A DNA stretch of 64,000 nt from Burkholderiaceae bacterium. Lineage in GTDB: Bacteria; Pseudomonadota; Gammaproteobacteria; Burkholderiales; Burkholderiaceae_C. A program made the position numbers and the translations under genes. Under the pieces are notes generated by a model. The model was not told the DNA's origin. It made no database searches and saw only the letters and a program-made list of their open reading frames with translations. The DNA is taken from the NCBI GenBank assembly GCA_019745555.1, contig JAIESX010000006.1, forward strand, positions 152,201-216,200, given 5' to 3'. Numbering within the stretch: the stretch's first letter is position 1; the number at the start of each line of letters is the position of its first letter. This document shows, one piece after another, positions 8,281 to 17,443 of this stretch.

Positions 8281-10725
8281 TTATTCCCCGGACGGAAGAT
8301 GCTGCCAGTAGCGGCGACGCTCAATGCGCTCGCAGCGCACCCGATCGGCCTGCGCCGAGGCCCAGGACGCGGCGCCGCAGCCCGCGGAGTCCAGCAGCCG
8401 CACCTCGCGTTCGGCGTAGCGCGCCAGCACCTCGGTGGCCGGGTGGCCATAGCGGTTGCGATAGCCGGCCTGCACCAGGGCCCAGCGCGGCGCCACGGCG
8501 TCGAGAAAGGCCGCCGTGCTCGAGGTCTTGCTGCCATGGTGCGGCACCAGCAGCCAGTCGGCGCGCAGCGCGGCGCCCTCGGCCAGCAGCCGGGCCTCCT
8601 GCTCCTTCTCGATGTCCCCGGTCAGCAGGGCCGTCTGCGCGCCGCTGCTGACCCGCAGCACGCAGGACAGGGCGTTGCTGCGTCGCACGCGCCCGTAGTC
8701 CTCGGGCCGGGGATGCAACACCTCGAACTGCACGCCGTCCCAGATCCAGCGCTGGCCGGCCTCGCAGCGCTGGCTCGCCTGCCCGGCCAGCAGCTCGTGC
8801 GCTGCATCCAGCGAGCTCAGCAGGCGGGCCTGCGGCTGGGCCCCCAGCACCGAAGCCGCCCCACCCGTGTGGTCGCTGTCGCGATGGCTCAGCACCAGGG
8901 TGTCCAGCCGCACGCCCTGCGCGCGCAAGAGCGGCACCAGCACCCGCTGGCCCGCATCGCTGTCATTGGCATAGCGTGGCCCCGTGTCGTAGAGCAGGGC
9001 GTGCGAGGCCGTGCGCACCAGCACGGCATTGCCCTGGCCCACGTCGGCTGCCAGCAGCTCGAACTGTCCGGGCGGCGGAGCATGTGGCTGCCACAGCAGC
9101 GCCGGCAGCAGCAGGGGCAGGCCGGCCAGCCGCACGGGCCAGGGCAGGCGCAGGACCATCAGCAGGCCACCCAGTACCGCGGCCAGCCCGGCCCACAGCG
9201 GCGCCTGCGCCACGGCCAGCGTGGCCAGCGGCAGGCCGGCGAGTTGGGTCAGCAGCGCCCCAAGCATTTGCACGGCCCAGGCCGCGGCGTCCCACAGCGG
9301 CGACCAGAGCGTACCCAGCAGGGCCAGCGGCGTCACGCCCAGTGTTACCCAGGGAATCGCCAGCAGATTGGCCAGCAGGCCGATCAGCGAGACCTGGCCG
9401 AAGAACAGCAGCGTCAGGGGTGCCAGGGCGAGCGTGATCAGCCATTGTTCGCGCAGCAGGCCCAGCAGCCGCACGCGCAGGGTGCGCGGCGCGCCTGCAG
9501 CTTCGTGGCCGACGCCGGCAAACAGCACGCCGACGGCCACGAAACTCAGCCAGAAACCCGGCTGCAGCAGCGCCCAGGGGTCGACGGCCAGCACCACGGC
9601 GGCCGTCAGCAGCCAGAGCTGGGGCCAGGGCCAGCGCCGCGCCGTCAGGCGCAGCAGCGTGGCCGTGGCCAGCATGAGCACGGTGCGCTGCGCCGGCACC
9701 CCCCAGCCGCTGAAGAGCGCGTAGGCGGCGGCCAGCGCCAGGCCGCCCAGCAGGCCGGCGTGCTGGGCCGGATACAGCAGGCACAGGCGCGGTGACGCAC
9801 GCCAGAGCCCGCGCAAGAGCAGCGCGGCCAGCCAGGCAAAGAGCGTGATGTGCAGGCCCGAGATGCTCATCAAGTGGGCCACGCCAGTGGCGCGGAACAC
9901 ATCCCAGTCGCTGCGCGCGATGGCCTGCTGGTCGCCCGTGACCAGGGCCGCGACCACGCCCAGGGCGCGCGCCCGGGCCTGCTCCTGCGGCGTCTCCGGC
10001 AGGGACGGCGCGCGTTGCTGGATCGCATCACGCACCCGCTGGCGTGCCAGTTCGACCGGATGCTCGCCGCTGGGCCCCAGGTTCTGCGGCGACGGGTCCT
10101 TGCGGCCGGTGCGCACATAACCCGTGGCCTGCAGGCCCTGTTCCCAGAGCCAGAGCTCGAAATCGAAGCCGTGGGGGTTGCGCGCGCCATGCGGTGCGCG
10201 CAAGCGCACGTTGAAGCGCCAGCGCTCGCCGGCCTGCAGCTCGGGTGCCTGCAGAAAGGGTTCGAGCACGGCGCCGTCCTCGTTGCGAAAGCCGCCGTAC
10301 CAGCTCAGGTAGAGGCGGGGCGGCACCGGCACGGCCTGGCCGTCCAGCGTGGCGTGTTCGACGCTGAAGCGAAAGCGCGTGCTGTTCTCGCCGAACTGCG
10401 GCATGGCGCTGATGCGGCCCGTGACACTGAGGTCGCGGCCTTCGAGGGCCGGGTCCAACGCCTGTTGCTGGAAGTGGCTGGCGCGCAGGCCGGTACTGGC
10501 GTGGGCCAGCAGGGCCGTGGCCCCGAAAGCCAGCAGCTGTCGCAGCATTGGTTGTGGCAGCCGGCGCAAGACCAGCAGGAGCGCCAGTGCCGTCGCCAGC
10601 GTCAGCGCATAGGCGGCCACCGGCCAGAGCTCGGCCTGCTGCAGCTGCAGCGCGATGCCGGCGATCCCGCCGAGCAGGCAGGGCGTCAGCAGCCGGGCGG
10701 GCGTTCCGGTGGACGGGTCATGCAT
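8281..10725 (-). CDS. comEC: ComEC/Rec2 DNA-uptake channel
   Basis: Inner-membrane channel protein for import of transforming single-stranded DNA. At 814 residues it has the full three-part architecture. An N-terminal TM pair with a DUF4131/OB-like domain covers roughly 1-200. The polytopic Competence domain follows at about 230-520 (AHLMSISGLHITLFAWL, LLANLLAIPWVTLGVTPLAL). A C-terminal metallo-beta-lactamase domain carries ADVGQGNAVLV, SHRDSDHTGG and LLVPHHGSKTSS. All three regions look intact, suggesting a working protein. A ComFB homologue lies 25 kb away. Confidence 0.94.
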   Translation of the reverse strand: MHDPSTGTPARLLTPCLLGGIAGIALQLQQAELWPVAAYALTLATALALLLVLRRLPQPMLRQLLAFGATALLAHASTGLRASHFQQQALDPALEGRDLSVTGRISAMPQFGENSTRFRFSVEHATLDGQAVPVPPRLYLSWYGGFRNEDGAVLEPFLQAPELQAGERWRFNVRLRAPHGARNPHGFDFELWLWEQGLQATGYVRTGRKDPSPQNLGPSGEHPVELARQRVRDAIQQRAPSLPETPQEQARARALGVVAALVTGDQQAIARSDWDVFRATGVAHLMSISGLHITLFAWLAALLLRGLWRASPRLCLLYPAQHAGLLGGLALAAAYALFSGWGVPAQRTVLMLATATLLRLTARRWPWPQLWLLTAAVVLAVDPWALLQPGFWLSFVAVGVLFAGVGHEAAGAPRTLRVRLLGLLREQWLITLALAPLTLLFFGQVSLIGLLANLLAIPWVTLGVTPLALLGTLWSPLWDAAAWAVQMLGALLTQLAGLPLATLAVAQAPLWAGLAAVLGGLLMVLRLPWPVRLAGLPLLLPALLWQPHAPPPGQFELLAADVGQGNAVLVRTASHALLYDTGPRYANDSDAGQRVLVPLLRAQGVRLDTLVLSHRDSDHTGGAASVLGAQPQARLLSSLDAAHELLAGQASQRCEAGQRWIWDGVQFEVLHPRPEDYGRVRRSNALSCVLRVSSGAQTALLTGDIEKEQEARLLAEGAALRADWLLVPHHGSKTSSTAAFLDAVAPRWALVQAGYRNRYGHPATEVLARYAEREVRLLDSAGCGAASWASAQADRVRCERIERRRYWQHLPSGE

Positions 10726-10801
10726 GACGCGATGCTAATCGGGCCAGGCCAGGGATGCGCCGCATGAAGATGGGAGGCGCTGGCACTCCGCTCAGCTCAG
10801 C

Positions 10802-11797
10802 TCAGTACAGGGCCAGCGCCTGCAGGCACGCGCGCTTGTGGGCCTCGCCCTGCGCCGGCGCCAGCTCCACGCCCCGCAGGCGCAGTCCGTAGTCCAGTTC
10901 CTGCGCCTCGGCCTGCAGCACCCAGGCGCACAGACGCGAGAGACGCTGCTCGGTGGTGGCGCCATAGGTCTCGTTGAGGTCCAGCCAGAGCTGGAAATGC
11001 TGCGCCTGCAGGCTGTCGCGGCTCACCAGCTCGTCGGTCTTGGCCGCCTTCTTCCAGACGATGCTCTTGAGCGGGTCGCCGCGGCGGTAGGGGCGCACGC
11101 CGTCGAATTCGCTGCTGGCTACATGGCGTGCGGCCGCACCGCCGCTGCTGTGCGGTTGGCCCGGCGGCAGCGGTGGGGGCGAGGCCTCGGCCTGCGGGTA
11201 GACCAGCACGCTGGCGGCAGGACGCCAGAGGGTCCAGACCCGGAAGATACCCAGCGGGAAGCGTGTCTCGGCAGTGAGTATGGGGATGTCGTGGCGTCCA
11301 CGTGGCAGACCGGGCAGTACCAGTTCCACGTCACTGCTTCCCAGGCGCGGCACATCGCACCAGACCCAGTGCGCGGCCTCGTCCGGCGTGTGCACACGCA
11401 GGCCGATGCCGTAGCGCGCGGCCTTGCGCGCGTTGTGCAGGCTGATGCGCAGCCGCGTGGGCGTGCCGGCGTGATGCGACTCCAGCGGGTGCAGCACCAG
11501 GGTCAGGCCGCGCAGCGTGCCGTGCGAGATGTGCATGCTGACGATGGCGCAGCCGCCGAGCAGGAAGGTCAGCAGGTATCCCAGATTGAGCTGGTAGTTG
11601 ATGGACGCGACCAGCAACACCAGCAGGGTGGTGGCCAGCATGAAGCCCGCGCGCGTGGGCAGGATGTAGACGTTGCGCCGGGTCAGCGTATGCGTGTCGC
11701 TGCGCGGCAGGCGGGCCTGCCACCAGCGCTGCCAGCGGGCGCGCACATGGCCCAGCGGATGCAGCAGGGGGTTCGGCAGAGACGGTGCCGCGCTCAT
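10802..11797 (-). CDS. DUF58 domain protein
   Basis: A 331-residue protein with two TM helices near residues 35-75 (FMLATTLLVLLVASINYQL, LLTFLLGGCAIVSM) followed by a soluble region. That region carries the DUF58 signature EFDGVRPYRRGDPLKSIVWKKAAK near 220-245, a domain related to von Willebrand factor A folds. The function is not established; family members are typically encoded with MoxR ATPases and transglutaminase-like membrane proteins. The start ATG gives MSAAPSLPNPLL, 13 bp after the moxR stop, so it is a two-gene operon. Confidence 0.88.
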   Translation of the reverse strand: MSAAPSLPNPLLHPLGHVRARWQRWWQARLPRSDTHTLTRRNVYILPTRAGFMLATTLLVLLVASINYQLNLGYLLTFLLGGCAIVSMHISHGTLRGLTLVLHPLESHHAGTPTRLRISLHNARKAARYGIGLRVHTPDEAAHWVWCDVPRLGSSDVELVLPGLPRGRHDIPILTAETRFPLGIFRVWTLWRPAASVLVYPQAEASPPPLPPGQPHSSGGAAARHVASSEFDGVRPYRRGDPLKSIVWKKAAKTDELVSRDSLQAQHFQLWLDLNETYGATTEQRLSRLCAWVLQAEAQELDYGLRLRGVELAPAQGEAHKRACLQALALY

Positions 11798-11810
11798 GGG
11801 GTGGATGAGC

Positions 11811-12731
11811 TCAGGGCAGGGGCACGGCGTCGAGCATGGCGCGCACCTGTTCCAGCGGGCCACGGCCCGCGCTGGCCACAGGCACCAGGCGGTGGGCCGT
11901 GGTCTGCGGCAGGATGGCCTGCACATCGTCGGGTGCCACGTAGTCGCGCCCGCTGATCAGGGCCTGGGCCTTGGCGGCACGCAGCACGGCCAGACCGGCG
12001 CGGGGCGAGAGGCCCTGCACGAACCAGCGGCCGTTGCGCGTGGCGGCAATGATGTCCTGCAGGTAGTCGAGCAGGGGCGGTGCAGCGTGGATGGCCAGCA
12101 CCTGTTGCTGCAAGGCCTTGAGCTCCTCGGCGCTCAGCAGGCCCGGCAGCTGCTCGACCATCTCACGCCGTTCGCGGCCGGCCAGCAGCTCGCGTTCGGC
12201 GGCACGATCGGGGTAGCCCAGCGAGATGCGCATGAGGAATCGGTCGAGCTGTGATTCGGGCAGCGGGTGCGTGCCCAGCTGCTCCTGCGGGTTCTGGGTG
12301 GCGATCACGAAGAAGGGCAGCGGCAGCGGGCGCGTCTCACCCTCGATCGTGACCTGGCGCTCCTCCATGGCCTCGAGCAGGGCGCTCTGGGTCTTGGGGC
12401 TGGCACGGTTGATCTCGTCGGCCAGCAGCACCTGGGCGAAGATGGGGCCGGGATGGAAGACGAAGGCGTTCTGGTTGCGGTCGTAGATGGACACGCCCGA
12501 AAGGTCGCTGGGCATGAGGTCGGCCGTGAACTGCACGCGCGAGAACTGCAGGCCGAAGCTGCGTGAGAGCGCGTGCGCCAGCGTGGTCTTGCCCACGCCC
12601 GGGGCGTCCTCGATCAGCAGATGCCCCCCTGCGAGCAGGCAGGCCACGCCGTCGCTGACCTGGGCGGGCTTGCCGACGATGACCGTGTTGAGTTGTGCCA
12701 GCAGTGCTTTAATCTTGGCTTGTGCGTCCAT
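11811..12731 (-). CDS. MoxR-family AAA+ ATPase
   Basis: A 306-residue MoxR-type AAA+ ATPase, a class thought to act as chaperones for assembly or activation of VWA-domain partners. Walker A is DAPGVGKTTLAHAL, Walker B is VLLADEINRASPKTQSALLEAM and sensor 1 is FFVIATQNP, with the MoxR EQLGTHPLPESQLDRF box and a C-terminal lid (GLSPRAGLAVLRAAKA). I start at MDAQAKIKALL. There is no clear ribosome binding site, and only 30 bp separate it from the divergent deacetylase gene. The frame stays open upstream into that gene, but the extension has no family character. Confidence 0.92.
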   Translation of the reverse strand: MDAQAKIKALLAQLNTVIVGKPAQVSDGVACLLAGGHLLIEDAPGVGKTTLAHALSRSFGLQFSRVQFTADLMPSDLSGVSIYDRNQNAFVFHPGPIFAQVLLADEINRASPKTQSALLEAMEERQVTIEGETRPLPLPFFVIATQNPQEQLGTHPLPESQLDRFLMRISLGYPDRAAERELLAGRERREMVEQLPGLLSAEELKALQQQVLAIHAAPPLLDYLQDIIAATRNGRWFVQGLSPRAGLAVLRAAKAQALISGRDYVAPDDVQAILPQTTAHRLVPVASAGRGPLEQVRAMLDAVPLP

Positions 12732-12761
12732 GGTGCGAACATAACCGAAATCGGATGAGTC

Positions 12762-13715
12762 ATGAGCAAGACAGGCTTTTACACACATGGTGACTGCCGC
12801 AAGCACGAGATGGGCCCCGGTCACCCGGAATGTCCCGAGCGGCTGGACGCCATCGAGGAGCGGCTGCTGATCAGCGGGGTGGACCATGCGCTGATCCGCA
12901 TCGAAGCGCCCATGGCCTCGCTCGACGAGGTGGAGCTGGCGCACAGCCGCACCCATGTGCTGGCCCTGCGTGGCATGAGTGCCACCCTGGCCGATGAGCA
13001 GCTTGCCGGCGGCCCGCGCTACGCCATGGTCGACCCGGACACTTCCATGAACGTGGACAGCTGGAACGCCATCCTGCGTGGCGCAGGGGCGGCCCTGGCG
13101 GCCACCGATGCCGTGATCGCCGGGGAACTGGAAAACGCCTTCTGTGCCGTGCGCCCGCCCGGGCATCACGCGGGCCGCGAGCAGGCCATGGGCTTCTGCT
13201 TCATCAACAACGTGGCCGTGGCCGCCAAGTACGCGGTGGAGCGGCACCGTCTCAAGCGCGTGGCCATCGTCGACTTCGACGTGCACCATGGCAACGGGAC
13301 CGAGGACATCGTGGCCGGCGATCCGCGCATCCTCATGGTGAGCTTCTACCAGCATCCCTTCTATCCGCCGGGCGGCTCGCGCTCGGACGCGGACAACCTG
13401 GTCAACGTGCCCGTGCCGGCCTACACCCGGGGCATGGCCATCCGCGAAGTCGTGGAGACGCAGTGGATGCCTCGGCTCGAGGCGCACAAGCCGGAGATGA
13501 TCTTCATCAGCGCCGGCTTCGACGCCCACCGCGAGGACGACCTAGCCCAGCTCGGTCTGGTCGAGGAGGACTATGCGTGGATCACCGGGCGCATCATGGA
13601 CGTGGCCCGTCGCTACAGCAAGCAGCGCATCGTCTCCTGTCTGGAGGGGGGCTACAACCTCAGCGCCTTGGGGCGCAGCGTGGAAGCTCACCTGCGCACG
13701 CTGGCCGGGGTCTGA
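12762..13715 (+). CDS. Histone deacetylase-family (class II-like) amidohydrolase
   Basis: A 317-residue zinc-dependent deacetylase of the arginase/deacetylase fold. Bacterial relatives include acetylpolyamine amidohydrolases and HDAC-like enzymes, so the true substrate is open. The zinc site is recognisable: D173 and H175 in VDFDVHHGNGT, and D254 in ISAGFDAHRED. The His-His active-site pair is in RPPGHHAG, and the Gly-rich CLEGGYNLSALGRSV closes the fold. GGATGAG precedes the ATG. It ends 9 bp before the convergent DsrE-like gene, with no visible terminator. Confidence 0.92.
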   Translation: MSKTGFYTHGDCRKHEMGPGHPECPERLDAIEERLLISGVDHALIRIEAPMASLDEVELAHSRTHVLALRGMSATLADEQLAGGPRYAMVDPDTSMNVDSWNAILRGAGAALAATDAVIAGELENAFCAVRPPGHHAGREQAMGFCFINNVAVAAKYAVERHRLKRVAIVDFDVHHGNGTEDIVAGDPRILMVSFYQHPFYPPGGSRSDADNLVNVPVPAYTRGMAIREVVETQWMPRLEAHKPEMIFISAGFDAHREDDLAQLGLVEEDYAWITGRIMDVARRYSKQRIVSCLEGGYNLSALGRSVEAHLRTLAGV

Positions 13716-13724
13716 GGCCTCGGC

Positions 13725-14201
13725 TCACCAGGCGAGATAGGCGTACCCCTTTTCCTGGAACTCCATCACCGCGGCCGCGCCGACTTCCTCGATGCGCGCG
13801 ATGTCCAGCATGTCGGCCTTCTGCCATCCCAGGCTGTACATAGTGTTGCCGCAGGCCACGAACTCCACGCCATAGGACTCGCTCATGCTTTTGACGCGCT
13901 GCTGCAGCACCGGGGCCACCGGGCGCTGCGGTTTTTTCGCGAGCAGATGGATGCCCGGCCCCCAGACCACGACGGCGATGGCCACGTCGTCCACATACTT
14001 CTTGAGCATGGCGCCGATGGAGTTGAGGATGGCTTCCTGGTAGTCCGGCTCGGCACGGTTGAGCTGGTAGACGATCTTGTGCGGCGGGCCGTCGGCGCCC
14101 GGTTTGCCCGCCGCCCTTACGGGCAGGGCGGCGCCGGTGGCTGCTGCAGCGGCCACGGCGCCCAGCAGGTGACGGCGGGGCAGAGGTGAACGGTCGGTCA
14201 T
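13725..14201 (-). CDS. Exported DsrE-like protein with Tat signal
   Basis: A 158-residue protein. The first ~35 residues have a twin-arginine export signal (PRRHLLGAVAAAAATGAALP..), indicating periplasmic location. The rest resembles the DsrE/DsrF-like fold (KIVYQLNRAEPDYQEAILNSI.., VVVWGPGIHLLAK, ..FVACGNTMYSLGW). The Cys in FVACGNTM sits where DsrE-like proteins often have a conserved cysteine. The function is unknown; such proteins are often linked to sulfur or persulfide handling. The ATG with GGAG 6 bases upstream decides the start over an in-frame ATG 15 bases earlier. Confidence 0.8.
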   Translation of the reverse strand: MTDRSPLPRRHLLGAVAAAAATGAALPVRAAGKPGADGPPHKIVYQLNRAEPDYQEAILNSIGAMLKKYVDDVAIAVVVWGPGIHLLAKKPQRPVAPVLQQRVKSMSESYGVEFVACGNTMYSLGWQKADMLDIARIEEVGAAAVMEFQEKGYAYLAW

Positions 14202-14280
14202 GGCAATCTCCATCAACAGGCCTGAGGTTAGCCGATCATGGAGCCGGTTTCAGCCTGCAGTTCTGTGAGAATCGGCACCC

Positions 14281-15516
14281 ATGAGCGAACTTCAACATCT
14301 TTTGCAAGAGCTCGGTGGCACTCGACTCTGGGTCGAGGTGCTCGTGCTGCTGGCCTGTGTGAGCCTGGCCTGGGGCCTGGCGCGTCTGCTGCGGCGCGGC
14401 GCGTCCGCCGATTCCGTCTGGTTCGGCCGCTACACCATCGATGGCCTGCTGTTTCCGGTGCTGGCCGTGGTCCTCATCTACGTTGCGCGCTACGGTGTGG
14501 GGCTTCACCAGCCGGTGGTCGTGCTCAAGGTGGCGCTGCCCATCTTCATCTCCCTGGCTGCCATCCGCCTTTTTGCCCGCGTGCTCGGCGCTTCCTTTCC
14601 GCAGTCCTCGACGATCAAACTGATCGAGAGCGTGGTGTCCTGGCTGGCCTGGGGCGGGGCGGTGCTCTGGATCACGGGGCTGTTGCCGGCGGTGCTGGCC
14701 GAGCTCGAGGCCATCTCCTTTGCCTTCGGCAAGACGCGCATCAGCCTGCGCACCCTGTTCGAAGGCGTGCTGTCCTCGGGCGTGATGCTGGTGGTGGTGC
14801 TCTGGATCTCGGCCACCATCGAGAAGCGCGTGCTGCGCGAGGCCGTGGGCGACCTGTCCATGCGCAAGGTGGCGGCCAACGTCATCCGCGCGGGGCTGCT
14901 GCTGGTGGGCCTGCTCTTCGTGCTCTCGGCCGTGGGGGTGGATCTCACGGCGCTGTCGGTACTCGGTGGTGCGCTGGGCGTGGGTCTGGGCTTCGGCTTG
15001 CAGAAGCTCGCGGCCAACTACGTCAGCGGCTTCGTGATCCTGATCGAGCGTTCGCTGCGTATCGGCGACCTGGTGCGGGTGGACAATTTCGAGGGCGTGG
15101 TGACGGACATCAAGACCCGCTATACCCTGCTCCGTGCGCTCAACGGCCGTGAGTCCGTGGTGCCCAACGAGCTCTTCATCACCCAGCGGGTCGAGAACCT
15201 CACGGCGGCCGACCCCAAGGTCTCGGTCACTCTCAATGTCTCGGTGGCCTATGACAGTGATGTGGATCAGGTGCAGCAGATCCTGCTGGCTGCGGCCTTG
15301 AGCAGTCCGCGTGTATTGCGGGAGCCGGCTCCCGCAGCTCATCTGGCCAATTTCGGGGCCGACGGACTGGAGTTCACGCTGGCGTTCTGGATTGCCGATC
15401 CGGAAAACGGTCAGCTGGGTCTGCGCTCGGACATCAACCTGGCCATCCTGCGTGGCTTGCGCGCGGCCGGCATCGAGATTCCGTACCCGCAGCGCGTGGT
15501 CCACACAAAATCCTGA
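14281..15516 (+). CDS. Mechanosensitive ion channel protein (MscS family)
   Basis: A 411-residue membrane protein with about five to six hydrophobic helices in the first ~230 residues. The MscS pore-lining helix and beta domain follow: ALSVLGGALGVGLGFGLQKLAANYVSGF, then LIERSLRIGDLVRVDNFEGVVTDI and a C-terminal cytoplasmic alpha/beta domain with VPNELFITQRVENLT. Such channels release solutes during hypo-osmotic shock. It is monocistronic, and no terminator is evident before the etf promoter region. A second MscS homologue lies at 54.3-55.4 kb. Confidence 0.92.
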   Translation: MSELQHLLQELGGTRLWVEVLVLLACVSLAWGLARLLRRGASADSVWFGRYTIDGLLFPVLAVVLIYVARYGVGLHQPVVVLKVALPIFISLAAIRLFARVLGASFPQSSTIKLIESVVSWLAWGGAVLWITGLLPAVLAELEAISFAFGKTRISLRTLFEGVLSSGVMLVVVLWISATIEKRVLREAVGDLSMRKVAANVIRAGLLLVGLLFVLSAVGVDLTALSVLGGALGVGLGFGLQKLAANYVSGFVILIERSLRIGDLVRVDNFEGVVTDIKTRYTLLRALNGRESVVPNELFITQRVENLTAADPKVSVTLNVSVAYDSDVDQVQQILLAAALSSPRVLREPAPAAHLANFGADGLEFTLAFWIADPENGQLGLRSDINLAILRGLRAAGIEIPYPQRVVHTKS

Positions 15517-15547
15517 GCAGATGCTCCGGCGGCCGGATTTCTCGGCA

Positions 15548-15575
15548 TATAATCCAAAAAAGCACGACCGTTCGT
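15548..15575 (+). promoter_or_regulatory. Candidate upstream etfBA promoter with TetR-like operator
   Basis: A consensus -10 hexamer TATAAT (15548-15553) is followed, where transcription would begin, by the near-palindrome ACGACCGTTCGT (15564-15575). No good -35 hexamer is present at the right distance, so an activator or extended contacts would be needed. The operator shape resembles those of TetR-family repressors, but the cognate regulator is not encoded nearby. Confidence 0.4.
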
Positions 15576-15616
15576 TTTTGTGTCGCGCAGGTGCCCTTGA
15601 AGGCCGGCGCAGCGCC

Positions 15617-15648
15617 TAGAATCGTCCGATTGACGTGCACGTCAATCG
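15617..15648 (+). promoter_or_regulatory. Candidate proximal etfBA promoter with perfect 22-bp palindrome
   Basis: A -10-like TAGAAT (15617-15622) is immediately followed by a perfect 22-bp palindrome at 15627-15648 (half-site CGATTGACGTG), which would cover the start site and give a classic repressor roadblock. It lies 36 bp upstream of the etfB ATG. In related bacteria etf genes belong to fatty-acid and branched-chain amino-acid catabolic regulons, so a regulator of that kind is the natural candidate. This assignment is inference. Confidence 0.55.
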
Positions 15649-15683
15649 AATCTCTGAATCAGTAACCAGCAGGAGTGGCTCCC

Positions 15684-16433
15684 ATGAAAGTCCTCGTCCC
15701 CGTCAAACGCGTGGTCGACTACAACGTCAAGGTCCGGGTCAAGTCGGACAACACCGGCGTTGATATTGCCAACGTCAAGATGAGCATGAACCCCTTTGAC
15801 GAGATCGCCGTCGAAGAGGCCGTGCGCCTGAAGGAAAAGGGTGCCGTCACCGAAGTCATCGCCGTCTCCTGCGGCGTGGCCCAGTGCCAGGAAACCCTGC
15901 GCACGGCCATGGCCATCGGTGCCGACCGCGCCATCCTGGTCGAGACCAACGAGGAGCTGCAGCCCCTGGCCGTGGCCAAGCTGCTCAAGGCCCTGGTCGA
16001 CAAGGAACAGCCGGGCCTGGTCATCCTGGGCAAGCAGGCCATCGACGACGACTGCAACCAGACCGGCCAGATGCTGGCCGCGCTGGCCGATCTGCCGCAA
16101 GCCACCTTCGCCTCCAAGGTCGAAGTGGCCGATGGCAAGGCCCAGGTCACGCGCGAAGTCGACGGCGGCCTGGAGACGCTGAGCGTGAGCCTGCCGGCCG
16201 TGGTCACCACCGACCTGCGCCTGAACGAGCCGCGTTACGTCACGCTGCCCAACATCATGAAGGCCAAGAAGAAGCAGCTCGACACGCTCAAGCCCGAAGA
16301 CCTGGGTGTGGATGTCGCGCCGCGCATCAAGACCCTCAAGGTCAGCGAGCCGCCCAAGCGCAGCGCCGGCATCAAGGTGCCCGACGTCGCCACCCTGGTG
16401 GCCAAGCTGAAGAACGAAGCCAAAGTGATCTGA
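15684..16433 (+). CDS. etfB: Electron transfer flavoprotein subunit beta
   Basis: Beta subunit of the ETF heterodimer, which accepts electrons from acyl-CoA dehydrogenases and passes them to ETF:ubiquinone oxidoreductase. The 249 residues match the family throughout ([50 protein letters not shown]). AGGAG at 15671-15675 sits 8 bases before this ATG and excludes the in-frame GTG at 15675. It is followed 9 bp later by etfA. The downstream acyl-CoA dehydrogenase genes in this window are likely electron donors. Confidence 0.97.
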   Translation: MKVLVPVKRVVDYNVKVRVKSDNTGVDIANVKMSMNPFDEIAVEEAVRLKEKGAVTEVIAVSCGVAQCQETLRTAMAIGADRAILVETNEELQPLAVAKLLKALVDKEQPGLVILGKQAIDDDCNQTGQMLAALADLPQATFASKVEVADGKAQVTREVDGGLETLSVSLPAVVTTDLRLNEPRYVTLPNIMKAKKKQLDTLKPEDLGVDVAPRIKTLKVSEPPKRSAGIKVPDVATLVAKLKNEAKVI

Positions 16434-16442
16434 GGACCCGAC

Positions 16443-17375
16443 ATGACTGCACTCGTTATTGCCGAACACGACAACGCGTCCATCAAGGGCGCCACCCTCA
16501 ACACCGTGACCGCGGCGCTGGCCTGCGGTGGCGACGTCCACGTGCTGGTGGCCGGTCACAACGCGGCTGCCGCGGCTGCCGCGGCCGGCAAGATTGCCGG
16601 CGTCAGCAAGGTCATCCACGCCGACGGCGCGCAACTCGCGCATGGCCTGGCCGAGAACGTCGCCGCCCAGGTATTGGCCATCGCGGGCAACTACAGCCAC
16701 ATCCTGTTTCCGGCCACGGCCTCGGGCAAGAACGTGGCCCCGCGTGTGGCCGCCAAGCTGGACGTGGCTCAGGTCTCCGACATCACCAAGGTGGTGAGTG
16801 CCGACACCTTCGAGCGCCCCATCTACGCCGGCAACGCCATCGCCACCGTTCAGAGCACCGACGCCAAGAAGGTGATCACCGTGCGCACCACGGGTTTTGA
16901 CGCCGCTGCCGCCACCGGTGGCAGCGCTGCCGTCGAGACCGCCGTGGCTGCCGCCGACAGCGGCAAGAGCAGCTTTGTCGGTTCCGAGATTGCCAAGAAC
17001 GACCGCCCCGAGCTGACCGCCGCCAAGATCATCGTCTCCGGTGGCCGTGCCCTCGGTTCGAGCGAGAAGTTCAACGAGGTCATGACCCCGCTGGCCGACA
17101 AGCTGGGCGCCGCCATCGGTGCCAGCCGCGCCGCGGTGGACGCGGGCTACGCGCCCAACGACCTGCAGGTCGGCCAGACCGGCAAGATCGTCGCGCCCCA
17201 GCTCTACATCGCCGCCGGCATCTCGGGCGCCATCCAGCACCTGGCCGGCATGAAGGACAGCAAGGTCATCGTGGCCATCAACAAGGACCCCGAGGCCCCG
17301 ATCTTCTCGGTCGCCGACTACGGCCTGGAAGCAGACCTGTTCACCGCCGTGCCCGAGCTGGTCAAGGCCCTCTGA
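16443..17375 (+). CDS. etfA: Electron transfer flavoprotein subunit alpha
   Basis: FAD-binding alpha subunit of ETF, 310 residues. The C-terminal FAD domain is recognisable by [45 protein letters not shown] and [29 protein letters not shown]. The N-terminal part has a notable alanine run (AAAAAAAGK). A strong terminator follows the stop, so etfBA is a two-gene unit. Confidence 0.97.
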   Translation: MTALVIAEHDNASIKGATLNTVTAALACGGDVHVLVAGHNAAAAAAAAGKIAGVSKVIHADGAQLAHGLAENVAAQVLAIAGNYSHILFPATASGKNVAPRVAAKLDVAQVSDITKVVSADTFERPIYAGNAIATVQSTDAKKVITVRTTGFDAAAATGGSAAVETAVAAADSGKSSFVGSEIAKNDRPELTAAKIIVSGGRALGSSEKFNEVMTPLADKLGAAIGASRAAVDAGYAPNDLQVGQTGKIVAPQLYIAAGISGAIQHLAGMKDSKVIVAINKDPEAPIFSVADYGLEADLFTAVPELVKAL

Positions 17376-17387
17376 TCCGCTGAACCG

Positions 17388-17416
17388 AGGGCGTCACGGC
17401 GTGACGCCCTTTTTTT
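17388..17416 (+). terminator. Rho-independent terminator of etfBA
   Basis: A 10-bp perfect stem (AGGGCGTCAC, 17388-17397, with 17401-17410) around a 3-base loop is followed by a run of Ts to 17416. It is placed 12 bases after the etfA stop, a textbook intrinsic terminator. Confidence 0.9.
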
Positions 17417-17443
17417 GTACCTGTTTCGTCCCCGGAGTCTTCC

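Noticed and set aside
10790..10805. Tandem GCTCA repeat (three units) at the DUF58 gene end
   Set aside because: Three 5-bp units are within chance expectation and include the stop codon of the gene. No functional meaning is supported.
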